Shown in pieces: positions 6,283 to 12,680 of a stretch of DNA of 12,680 bases. Position 1 is the stretch's first letter. The number at the start of each line of letters is the position of its first letter. Source of the stretch: Chloroflexota bacterium (GTDB lineage Bacteria; Chloroflexota; Limnocylindria; Limnocylindrales; CSP1-4); assembly GCA_021815005.1 (NCBI GenBank), contig JAKAHL010000024.1, forward strand, positions 1 through 12,680, read 5' to 3'. The notes below the pieces were generated by a model. That model saw only the letters and a program-made list of their open reading frames with translations, was not told the DNA's origin and made no database searches. The translations under genes and the position numbers were made by a program.

Positions 6283-6339
6283 GGCCCGATGGTAGCGCGG
6301 GGCCGGGCGGCAGGGCGCCGGACGCGCTACTTTGGCGCG
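6283..6339. promoter_or_regulatory. Symmetric divergent promoter of def and ybeY
   Basis: The 57 bp between the two start codons contain a perfect 8-bp inverted repeat, GTAGCGCG (6292-6299) and CGCGCTAC (6323-6330), centred exactly midway between the two ATGs. Each arm overlaps a TANNNT box pointing outwards: TACTTT (6328-6333) for ybeY and TACCAT (- strand, 6294-6289) for def. Each box ends 6 bp before its ATG. At that spacing transcription would begin at or very near the A of the ATG, giving leaderless mRNAs, which fits the lack of a ribosome site on either side. No -35 box is seen. The repeat could also be an operator controlling both genes. Confidence 0.6.
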
Positions 6340-6885
6340 ATGAGCACCCACTACCTCGACGGCTGGCGGATCGATGTGGAGCGGCGCGAGGGCGTGCCGC
6401 GGCTGGTGCCGGCCACGGTCCTGGCGCGGACGGTTGCCGCGGCGCTCGCGGCTGCCGGGGCGCCCCGGCCCGCCTCGATCGCGCTGCTCCTTTCGGACGA
6501 CGCCGAGCTCGCCGGGCTCAACGGGGCCCACATGGGCAAGGAGGGCCCGACCGACGTGCTCTCGTTCCCTTTGCTGGCCCCGTCGGACTTCCCGGACCAC
6601 GCGGGCAAGGGCTCGAGCGACGAGCTGCTGGCGGCTCCCGCCGACGGGTTCGCCCTGCCCCCGGGCGCGCGGCCGCAGTTGGGGGACATCGTGGTGTCGG
6701 TCGAGCGGGCCGTGGCCCAGGCTGGGGCCGGGCGCGGCGGGCAGACCGGTGACGTCCGGTGGGACGCTCGCGACGAGCTCCGCCTGCTGGTCGCCCACGG
6801 CACGCTGCACATTTGCGGCTGGGATCACGCCGAGCCGGCCGAGGAGGCGGCGATGCGCGACTTGGAGCGGCGCCTCCTCGCCTGA
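6340..6885 (+). CDS. ybeY: Endoribonuclease YbeY
   Basis: The 181-residue product is the zinc-dependent endoribonuclease YbeY (UPF0054), needed for 16S rRNA 3'-end maturation and for quality control of 70S ribosomes. The metal motif HGxLHxxGxDH is present as HGTLHICGWDH, with H153, H157 and H163. The upstream family segments DDAELAGLN, TDVLSFP and LGDIVVS are also clear. Between LSFP and LGDI there are about 35 residues in place of the 10 or so in E. coli, a Pro/Gly/Ser/Asp-rich loop. ATG 6340 has no Shine-Dalgarno but a TACTTT box 6 bp upstream. In many bacteria ybeY follows phoH and, in Firmicutes, pgpH; here def and a protease gene lie between pgpH and ybeY. The next gene is 348 bp away. 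Confidence 0.95.
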   Translation: MSTHYLDGWRIDVERREGVPRLVPATVLARTVAAALAAAGAPRPASIALLLSDDAELAGLNGAHMGKEGPTDVLSFPLLAPSDFPDHAGKGSSDELLAAPADGFALPPGARPQLGDIVVSVERAVAQAGAGRGGQTGDVRWDARDELRLLVAHGTLHICGWDHAEPAEEAAMRDLERRLLA

Positions 6886-7233
6886 GTCGCGTCGTCCGGG
6901 GTTGTCCGGGCGGGCAGGTTAGCTTGGTCGCGGTCGTCCGTCTCGTGCCCGCCCGGCGTTCGAGCGACTGGCGGTGCCTCTACCGCTTACGAACGTGGTT
7001 CGTGCTACCGGGCGTCACACCGCCGTCCGGGCGGTACCGCCCGTGCGCCCCGCTGGGCGACGCCACGGACGGACGGCTCCCCCGCGCCCGGGCGGTACCA
7101 TGGCCGCGCAGCCCCGCCGGACGCCGTCCCGGGGCCCTTCGCCGTGCGTGCCCCGGCAGGGCCCGGAGCCGCCAGCCCCGACCCGCCGCCACGCCAGAGC
7201 AGCCGTCATCGCCCAGGGAGATCGCGCCGCATC
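6886..7233. other. Gene-free 348-bp spacer before pth with inverted repeats
   Basis: No convincing gene is seen; the in-frame extension of pth upstream of 7234 is Pro/Arg-rich and unlike the family. The spacer holds two adjacent hairpins (6971-6986, GCGGT/ACCGC; 6989-7003, ACGAAC/GTTCGT) and a 16-bp perfect palindrome at 7028-7043. The 12-mer CCGGGCGGTACC occurs twice (7027-7038 and 7088-7099). TAGCTT (6920-6925) and TACCAT (7096-7101) fit the TANNNT pattern of a -10 box, but neither has a good -35. This is probably the promoter and leader region of pth-mfd. Confidence 0.5.
7028..7043. promoter_or_regulatory. 16-bp perfect palindrome, candidate operator
   Basis: CGGGCGGT-ACCGCCCG is a perfect 16-bp palindrome with no spacer. 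Half of it (CCGGGCGGTACC) recurs at 7088-7099, 61 bp downstream, next to a TACCAT box. A perfect even palindrome with a partial second copy suggests a site for a dimeric regulator upstream of pth-mfd, though high GC content raises the chance of such matches. Confidence 0.35.
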
Positions 7234-7968
7234 GTGAAACTCGTCGTCGGCCTGGGGAACCCGGGCGGCCAGTACGCGGAGACCCGCCACAACATCGGCT
7301 GGATGGTGCTCGACCGGATCGCCGACCGGGCGGGGCGGGCGGGGCGCGGCCGCCAGCGGGACGCCAGCGAGGTTCTGGAGCTGCGCTGGAAGGGGATGGA
7401 CCTCGTCCTCGCCAAGCCCCTGACCTACATGAACGACTCGGGCGTCGCGGTGCGCAAGCTGATGGCCCGCAGCCACGTGCCGATGGCGGACGTGCTGGTG
7501 GTGGCGGACGACTTCGCGCTGCCGTTCGGCAAGCTGCGCTTCCGCGAGGCGGGCAGCCACGGCGGCCACAACGGCCTCCGCTCGATCATCGACGAGCTTG
7601 GCTCGGAGAGGTTCAGCCGGCTGCGGGTGGGGATCGGCGAGCCGGGCCGAGGCGCCATCGACCACGTGCTGTCGCGCTTCGCGCCCGACGAGCGCGCCTG
7701 CCTGCCGATCCTGCTCGACGCGGCGGCCGAGGCGGTGGAGGCCTGGGCGCGCGAGGGAACCAGCAAGGCCGCGAACCGCTTCAACGCGTTCGACCTGCAG
7801 TGCAGCCCGGCCGGGCCCGATGTGGCCGGCGGCGACCGGCCATCCGCGCCTGCGCCCGGCGAGCCCGGCGGGCCGGCCGACGGTCAGGGGGTCCGCCGCA
7901 CGAGGACGGGCTGGCGCAAGATCCTGCCGGGCGCCGACGACGAGGCCGGCTCGGGCGGGCGCCGGTGA
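7234..7968 (+). CDS. pth: Peptidyl-tRNA hydrolase with C-terminal extension
   Basis: The 244-residue product cleaves peptidyl-tRNA released from stalled ribosomes, recycling the tRNA. The active-site set is complete and each residue is one position before its E. coli counterpart: N9 in GLGNPG, H19 in RHNIGW, N67 in TYMNDSG, D92 in VADDFALP and N113 in GGHNG, with the later block RLRVGIGEPG. The usual Pth domain ends near residue 188 (KAANRFNAFD). The remaining 55 or so residues are Pro/Gly/Ala-rich with a basic patch (RRTRTGWRK) and look disordered. The start is GTG 7234, giving the standard MKLVVGLGNPG; AGGGAG lies 13 nt upstream (7215-7220), rather far for a ribosome site. The stop overlaps the mfd start by four bases (GTGA), so mfd translation is likely coupled. 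The pth-mfd order is also known from Bacillus (spoVC-fin-mfd). Confidence 0.95.
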   Translation: MKLVVGLGNPGGQYAETRHNIGWMVLDRIADRAGRAGRGRQRDASEVLELRWKGMDLVLAKPLTYMNDSGVAVRKLMARSHVPMADVLVVADDFALPFGKLRFREAGSHGGHNGLRSIIDELGSERFSRLRVGIGEPGRGAIDHVLSRFAPDERACLPILLDAAAEAVEAWAREGTSKAANRFNAFDLQCSPAGPDVAGGDRPSAPAPGEPGGPADGQGVRRTRTGWRKILPGADDEAGSGGRR

Positions 7969-10900
7969 CCAACCCCTATCGCGGGCGCTCGACCAAAGAG
8001 CGCAAGCTCGCGGACAAGGTCGCTCGCGAGTGGGCCGAGCGCCGGGCCGCGGCCGAGGCGACCGAGCGCGACGTGGACCTCGATCGGGTGTCGGCCGAGG
8101 CGGAGGTGGAGCTCCTCGACCCGGCCGCCCGGCCAGCCGGCGACGGCCCCGCCCCGGGCCGGGCCACGCCTCGGCCCGCTGCCACGCCTCGGCCCGCTGC
8201 CACGCCTCGCGGCGAGGGCCCGCGACAGCGCGGTGCCGGGCGGCGCACCCCGGACCTCTCGGTGCTGCCCGGGCTGCTCCACGCCACGGGCTCGTTCGCC
8301 TCGCTGCGCGAGCGGCTGGGCGGCGGCGCGGCACCCGGCATGCACGGGCGGCACGTCGGGCTGACGTCGGTCCCCCACGGGGCGAAGTCGTACCTTGCCG
8401 CGGCCCTTGCCCTGGCCGAGACGGGGGAGCGGATCTGCTGGGTCGCGCGTGACGCGGAGATCGGCGACCGGGTGGCCGACGAGCTGGGCGCGTGGCTGGG
8501 CGACGCGAGTGCGGTGGCGGTCCTCGAGCCCCGGACCGCCCTCGCCTACGAGCGCTCCGAGCTGGTTCCCGACGAGACGGCGGCCCGCGTGGCGGCGCTC
8601 GCGGCGTGGCGGAGCGGGAGGGCGCGGATCCTCGTCGCGAGCGTCCAGGCGCTGCTCCAGGCGACGATCGCCCCAGCGGACATCCCCGAGCGCGCCCGCG
8701 TGCTCAAGCCCGGCGCCCGCGTGAGCCTCGACGCGCTGCTCGCAGAGCTGTTCGACCTCGGCTACGCGCCGGTGCTCGAGGTGGCGGGTCGCGGCGAGTT
8801 CGCCCGGCGCGGCGGCATTCTCGACCTGTTCCCGCCGTCCGCTGCGCTGCCCGTGCGCATCGAGCTGTTCGGCGACGAGATCGACTCGATGCGCGCCTTC
8901 GACCCCACCGACCAGCGGAGCGTGGGCGAGGTGCGCGAGGTGGCCCTGCTTCCCGCCACCGAGCTGCTGCTGCCCAGGGGCGGCGCCGACGAGCTGCGGG
9001 CAAGGCTCGGGCGGCTGGCGCGGCACCTGCCCGAGCGGCTCGCGCTCGACCTCGCCCGGTTTGCCGGCGAGGCGACGTCCGAGGGCGCCGACCCGACCCA
9101 TGCCGGCCGCGCGCTCCGGGCGGGCGACGCAGCGGAGGTCTGGGCGCGGATCGTGGCGCCGGCGACCGGCCTCGACCACCTCGACGCGGCAACGCTGCTG
9201 GTGCTCGACGAGCCCGGCGACCTCGCGGACGCCGCCGACTTCCTGTGGCGCCAGGCGGAGGAACGCCAGCGCGAGCTCACCGAGCAGGGCGAGCTGCCGC
9301 GCGACTGGCCGCCCGCCTACCTGTCGCCGCTCGACTGGAAGCGACGCCTCCACGGCGCCCGCACGCTCGAGCTCACCTGGCAGTCGGACGCGTCCGAGGC
9401 CGACGGGATGGCGTTCGCGTCGCGGAGCCTCACCAGCGGCGACCTGTTCGGCTGGCGCGAGCCGGTGCTGCCGCCGGGCCGCACCGAGCGGCTGGTGGAC
9501 GGCGTCGAGCACTGGATCGGCGAGGGCGCCCGCGTCATCCTCGCGTCGGACCAGGCCCCGCGCCTCGCGGAGCTGCTGGCTGACGCCGGCCATGCGGTGG
9601 GCATCGTGCACCGCGTCTCGGCCGCCCCGCCGCCCGGCGCCATCGCCCTCGTTGAGCGCAGCCTCAACGGCGGGTTCTCGGGCGGGCCGGACGGGCTGGC
9701 CGTGGTCACGGACCGGGAGCTGTTCGGCTCGGTGCGCGTCCGCCGGCCCAAGGCCATGCGACGCATCGTCCCGCGCGACATTCTGGAGCGCCTGACGCCC
9801 GGCGACCTCGTCGTGCACATCGACCACGGCATCGCGCGCTACGAGCGGATGCTCCGGCGCGGCGCCGCGGGCGAGGAGCGCGACTACCTGGAGCTCTCGT
9901 TCGAGGGCGGCGACCGCATCTTCGTCCCGGTGGAGCAGATCAACCGCGTCAGCCGCTACTCCGGCGGCGAGCACCCGACGCTGTCGCGCCTCGGCGGGAC
10001 CGACTGGCTCCGCACCAAGCAGCGGGTCCGCAAGGCGGTCAGCGACCTCGCCGACGAGCTGCTCGCGCTGTACGCCAAGCGCGAGGCGGCCGAGGGCTTC
10101 GCGTGCTCGCCGGACTCGCCCTGGCAGATGGAGATGGAGGCGTCGTTCCCGTACGAGGAGACGCCGGACCAGCTGCGCGCCGCGGCCGAGGTCAAGGCCG
10201 ACATGGAGTCGCGGCGGCCGATGGACCGGCTGGTGGTGGGCGACGTGGGCTACGGCAAGACCGAGGTGGCGCTGCGGGCCGCCTTCAAGGCCACCCAGGA
10301 CGGCCGGCAGGTGGCCGTGCTGGTGCCCACCACGGTCCTCGCCGGGCAGCACTTCCAGACGTTCAGCCAGCGGTTCGCGGCCTTCCCGCTGGCGGTCAGG
10401 CTGCTGTCGCGGTTCGTGTCCGCGAAGGAGCAGGAGGCGACCGTGGCCGGGCTGGCCGCGGGCACGGTGGACATCGTCATCGGCACGCACCGGCTGCTGT
10501 CCAAGGACGTCGCGTTCCGCGACCTGGGCCTGGTGGTGGTGGACGAGGAGCAGCGCTTCGGCGTGGCCGCCAAGGAGCGGCTCAAGCACCTGCGGTCCTC
10601 GGTGGACGTGCTGACGCTGTCCGCGACGCCGATCCCGCGCACGCTCAACCTGGCGCTGGCGGGGATCCGCGACCTGTCGGTGATCGAGACGCCGCCCGAG
10701 GACCGGCTGCCTATCCAGACGCGCGTCGCCGAGGCGTCGGCCGGCCTGGTCCGCGACGCCATCCTGCGCGAGCTCGACCGCGGCGGGCAGGTGTTCTACG
10801 TGCACAACCGCGTCGAGACCATCGAGGCGCAGGCCGACCAGTTGCGGCGGCTGCTGCCGGGCGCGCGGATGGTCGTGGGCCACGGGCAGATGGCCGAGGG

Positions 10901-11846
10901 CGCGCTGGAGAAGGTGATGCTCACGTTCGCCGCGGGCGAGGCCGACGTGCTGGTGTCCACGACCATCATCGAGTCGGGCCTGGACATCCCCAACGCCAAC
11001 ACGATCGTGATCGACCGCGCGGACACGCTGGGCCTGGCCCAGCTCTACCAGCTCCGCGGCCGCGTGGGACGGTCGTCGCGCCGGGCCTACGCGTATCTCC
11101 TCTACCGCCGCCGCGAGCGGATGAGCGAGGAGGCCCGCAAGCGCCTGCAGGCCATCTTCAACGCGTCCGAGCTGGGCGCGGGCTTCCAGATCGCGCTGGC
11201 GGACCTGGAGATCCGGGGCGCGGGCAACATCCTGGGCGGCGAGCAGAGCGGGTTCATGGCCTCGGTGGGCTTCGACCTGTACTCGCGCCTGCTGGCGGAG
11301 GCGGTGGAGGAGGCGAAGGCGCGCCGCGAGCACCGCGACGCCGTCCGCGAGGTGCCCCAGGCCGTGGTGGACCTGCCGTTGGACGCGCACCTGCCGGACT
11401 CGTACGTGGGCGACGAGGCGCAGAAGCTGGAGCTCTACCGGCGCCTGGCGCGGGCCCGCACCACGGGCGACGTGGCCGCGTTCCGCCAGGAGGTGACCGA
11501 CCGCTTCGGCCCGATGCCGCTGCCGGTGCTGCGGCTGGTGGAGGTGGCCGAGCTGCGGCTGTCGGCCGAGTCGGCGGGCGTGGCGAGCCTCGCGCGCGAG
11601 GAGGGCTGGCTGGTGGTGCGGTTCGGGGCGCAGCTGTCCCGGGCGACGGCGATGCAGCTGCTGGCGCCGGGGGCCGCGGGCGGGGCGGCGCCGCTGCCGG
11701 GCGTGCGGCCCGGCGACATGACGTTCGCGTCCAACCAGGTCCGGATCCGGCTGCCGCGGGATCCGCTGCGGTCCTGGGCGTTGACCCAGGCCGTGGTGGC
11801 GCGGCTGGTGGCCGCAGCGGGCGACAGCGTCGGCCGGCCCGACTAG
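7965..11846 (+). CDS. mfd: Transcription-repair coupling factor Mfd
   Basis: The 1293-residue product is the ATP-driven DNA translocase that removes RNA polymerase stalled at lesions and recruits UvrA. Order of domains: an N-terminal extension (1-100); the UvrB-like region (about 100-350) with FARRGGILDLFPP (from 279) and the GDEIDSMRAFD block; the RNA polymerase-interacting domain (about 612-670, GDLVVHIDHGIARYER); the RecG-like motor with Walker A GDVGYGKT (K765), DEEQ at 860-863, SATPIPRT and QLRGRVGRS (from 1029); then the C-terminal TRCF domain (about 1140-1260). Usual length is about 1150, so the extension explains the excess. The first 55 residues are a charged helix, then a Pro/Ala linker with repeats. 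GTG 7965 overlaps the pth stop (GTGA), which favours it; an in-frame GTG at 8262 would give 1194 residues, closer to the family, but lacks a clear ribosome site. Confidence 0.96.
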   Translation: MTNPYRGRSTKERKLADKVAREWAERRAAAEATERDVDLDRVSAEAEVELLDPAARPAGDGPAPGRATPRPAATPRPAATPRGEGPRQRGAGRRTPDLSVLPGLLHATGSFASLRERLGGGAAPGMHGRHVGLTSVPHGAKSYLAAALALAETGERICWVARDAEIGDRVADELGAWLGDASAVAVLEPRTALAYERSELVPDETAARVAALAAWRSGRARILVASVQALLQATIAPADIPERARVLKPGARVSLDALLAELFDLGYAPVLEVAGRGEFARRGGILDLFPPSAALPVRIELFGDEIDSMRAFDPTDQRSVGEVREVALLPATELLLPRGGADELRARLGRLARHLPERLALDLARFAGEATSEGADPTHAGRALRAGDAAEVWARIVAPATGLDHLDAATLLVLDEPGDLADAADFLWRQAEERQRELTEQGELPRDWPPAYLSPLDWKRRLHGARTLELTWQSDASEADGMAFASRSLTSGDLFGWREPVLPPGRTERLVDGVEHWIGEGARVILASDQAPRLAELLADAGHAVGIVHRVSAAPPPGAIALVERSLNGGFSGGPDGLAVVTDRELFGSVRVRRPKAMRRIVPRDILERLTPGDLVVHIDHGIARYERMLRRGAAGEERDYLELSFEGGDRIFVPVEQINRVSRYSGGEHPTLSRLGGTDWLRTKQRVRKAVSDLADELLALYAKREAAEGFACSPDSPWQMEMEASFPYEETPDQLRAAAEVKADMESRRPMDRLVVGDVGYGKTEVALRAAFKATQDGRQVAVLVPTTVLAGQHFQTFSQRFAAFPLAVRLLSRFVSAKEQEATVAGLAAGTVDIVIGTHRLLSKDVAFRDLGLVVVDEEQRFGVAAKERLKHLRSSVDVLTLSATPIPRTLNLALAGIRDLSVIETPPEDRLPIQTRVAEASAGLVRDAILRELDRGGQVFYVHNRVETIEAQADQLRRLLPGARMVVGHGQMAEGALEKVMLTFAAGEADVLVSTTIIESGLDIPNANTIVIDRADTLGLAQLYQLRGRVGRSSRRAYAYLLYRRRERMSEEARKRLQAIFNASELGAGFQIALADLEIRGAGNILGGEQSGFMASVGFDLYSRLLAEAVEEAKARREHRDAVREVPQAVVDLPLDAHLPDSYVGDEAQKLELYRRLARARTTGDVAAFRQEVTDRFGPMPLPVLRLVEVAELRLSAESAGVASLAREEGWLVVRFGAQLSRATAMQLLAPGAAGGAAPLPGVRPGDMTFASNQVRIRLPRDPLRSWALTQAVVARLVAAAGDSVGRPD
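8163..8208 (+). repeat. 18-bp in-frame repeat in the mfd linker
   Basis: The unit GCCACGCCTCGGCCCGCT occurs at 8163-8180 and 8181-8198, with the first ten bases again at 8199-8208. As 18 is a multiple of three, it codes for repeated ATPRPA hexapeptides in the N-terminal linker of Mfd and could change in copy number without breaking the frame. Confidence 0.9.
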
Positions 11847-11853
11847 GGCGCCC

Positions 11854-12222
11854 ATGGACGACCCCGCCGCCGTCGACGCCTACCTCGCCGGGCTCCCCGA
11901 GCCCCAGCAGGGGATGCTGCGCCGAGTGCGCGCCCTCGCTCGCGAGGCGTGCCCCGAGGCGACCGAGGGCATCTACTACCGGATGCCCGGGTTCCGGCTG
12001 CGCGGCAAGCTGCTGCTCTCGTACGCGGGGCACACGGGGCACTGCGCTCTGTACCCCGCCAGCACGATGGTTCGCGAGGCGCTGGGCGCCGACCTCGCGC
12101 CCCATCTGACCGAGAAGGCGACGATCCGCTTCGGTCTGGACCAGCCGCTCCCCGAGGCGCTCGTGCGGCGCATCGTCGAGGTTCGCGTGGCGGAGGGGAC
12201 GGGGCCCCGAGGCGGGGGCTGA
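11854..12222 (+). CDS. DUF1801 / YdhG-like protein
   Basis: The 122-residue product matches the small DUF1801 (YdhG/YobU-like) family. Visible hallmarks are the N-terminal helical part (DAYLAGLPEPQQGMLRRVRALAREACPEA in outline), the central strand pair with YYRMPGF and GKLLLSYAG, HCALYP, and the C-terminal KATIRFGLDQPLPEALVRRIVEVRV, where the family usually shows GTIQFP-LDKPLP followed by a helix. A Bacillus member has been described as a frataxin-like iron chaperone, but for most members the role is unknown, and iron binding is not evident here. It starts 7 bp after the mfd stop, without a clear Shine-Dalgarno, so it is probably the last gene of the pth-mfd unit. The last few residues (GTGPRGGG) are low complexity. 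Confidence 0.85.
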   Translation: MDDPAAVDAYLAGLPEPQQGMLRRVRALAREACPEATEGIYYRMPGFRLRGKLLLSYAGHTGHCALYPASTMVREALGADLAPHLTEKATIRFGLDQPLPEALVRRIVEVRVAEGTGPRGGG

Positions 12223-12680
12223 TCCCCTCGGGCTGTGCGCGTCGGCCGCCCGCCCGCCATCGCGGCGCCCCGGCGATGCCCCGCGCGCATCAAACCCAGG
12301 CCACGCGCCCTCTTCGAGCCGTCAGCGATGCACCGTGCGCATCGCCGCGCCAAAGCGATGAGCCCGCCGCATCAAACGTCCGGCGAGCCGCGATCCCACT
12401 GGGGGTTTGATGCGCTGGCGTCATCGGGGGGGGCGGGAAACCCGTCTCGACGGCCGTATCGGCCCGACCCACCGGCCTGGGTCTGTCCAAAGCGCCCCGC
12501 CCGCCGGCCGAACCCGCCGCCCACGGGCCAATGACGCCGAGCCGCGCCCGCCCCGCCGTGCGCGTGTCCGTGTGGGCGCGGGACAAGGGTCGGCGGCGGA
12601 TCCGTCCTCACCCGGGCACGCCGGTCGCCCGGGATGGGCCCGGGCCGGGGTCAGCCGCCTGACGGCGACGCGGCCGGCGG
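12223..12680. other. Right-end spacer with dyad repeats, no clear gene
   Basis: No open frame here resembles a known protein, and those present are short and Pro/Arg-rich. The left part (12273-12427) holds four copies of a spaced dyad repeat. The right part (12428-12680) is very GC-rich, with overlapping CCCGGGC hairpin arms at 12611-12617, 12627-12633 and 12639-12645; nothing else is recognised there. Confidence 0.55.
12273..12427. repeat. Four copies of a CGATGM-N7-GCATC dyad repeat
   Basis: Three copies lie on the + strand: GCGATGC-N7-GCATCAAACCC (12273-12297), GCGATGC-N7-GCATCGC (12325-12345) and GCGATGA-N7-GCATCAAAC (12355-12377). A fourth is on the - strand: CCGATGA-N7-GCATCAAACCC (12427-12403). 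The 7-nt spacing is kept while the spacer sequence varies. Three copies continue as AAAC. The first and fourth share 13 bp exactly (GCGCATCAAACCC, 12285-12297; inverted at 12403-12415). Each copy can form a short hairpin (GATGC/GCATC). This could be a cluster of binding sites for a dimeric regulator or a local repeat family; the spacing of copies is too irregular for a CRISPR array. Confidence 0.6.

Noticed and set aside
6955..7010. tRNA-like stretch with a GTTCGAG word and small hairpins before pth
   Set aside because: The T-loop-like word has no pairing stem on either side, and no acceptor or anticodon stem could be drawn.
6759..7964. Upstream in-frame extension of mfd across ybeY's end and all of pth
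   Set aside because: The extension is the wrong frame of ybeY and pth, with Pro/Arg/Gly-rich sequence. The start at GTG 7965, overlapping the pth stop, is far more sensible.
7884..11855. Very long open frame on the - strand opposite mfd (over 1300 codons)
   Set aside because: The frame is open because mfd has almost only G or C at third positions. The translation is a His/Arg/Ala/Gln-rich shadow without domains, and the + strand product is unmistakably Mfd.
12273..12427. Possible short CRISPR array
   Set aside because: The arms are only 5-13 bp, one copy is inverted, and distances between copies are irregular (52, 30 and about 50 bp). No cas genes are present.
12531..12659. Small + strand open frame of about 42 codons near the right edge
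   Set aside because: It has no ribosome site and is Pro/Arg/Gly-rich, like random GC-rich DNA here. There is no family resemblance.

Overview
The window is very GC-rich, with codon third positions almost all G or C and essentially no AT-rich spacer. It reads as a bacterial housekeeping region. The gene content (rpsU with a YqeY-like GatB protein, a 7TMR-HD phosphohydrolase of the PgpH type, peptide deformylase, YbeY, Pth and Mfd) plus a secreted sedolisin-type protease suggests a soil or freshwater Chloroflexota-like lineage. That assignment is an inference from gene content and style, not a database result. A high-GC actinobacterium is the main alternative.

Layout from the left: the 3' end of a VOC/glyoxalase-fold gene (1-137); a 487-bp gene-free spacer with degenerate palindromic repeats and a possible promoter; then rpsU, yqeY and pgpH on the + strand, the last two separated by 7 bp. 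After a spacer with hairpins and a possible promoter comes a secreted S53 (sedolisin) protease with two C-terminal Ig-like domains. It converges on def (- strand); the gap between them holds a 12-bp stem with a UUCG loop, a second hairpin and a 4 x 10-bp tandem repeat. def and ybeY diverge from a 57-bp region that is exactly mirror-symmetric, with a TANNNT box 6 bp before each ATG, which suggests leaderless transcripts. After a 348-bp spacer follow pth and mfd, which overlap by 4 bp (GTGA), and a DUF1801/YdhG-like gene 7 bp later. The right end (12223-12680) has no convincing gene but carries four copies of a spaced dyad motif, three direct and one inverted.

The products serve the start and quality control of gene expression: bS21 in the 30S subunit, deformylation of nascent chains (Def), rescue of peptidyl-tRNA (Pth), rRNA maturation and quality control (YbeY), and removal of stalled RNA polymerase with transcription-coupled repair (Mfd). 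PgpH links the locus to cyclic di-AMP turnover at the membrane. The order rpsU-yqeY-pgpH...ybeY resembles the Bacillus yqeY-phoH-yqfF-ybeY neighbourhood, but phoH is absent and a protease gene plus an inverted def sit where close linkage would be expected. pth-mfd linkage is also known from Firmicutes (spoVC-fin-mfd).

Nothing in the window is clearly a mobile element, CRISPR array, tRNA or rRNA. The least explained signals are the dyad repeat cluster near the right end, the symmetric def/ybeY promoter, and the long low-complexity tails that Pth and Mfd present to each other across their overlapping junction.
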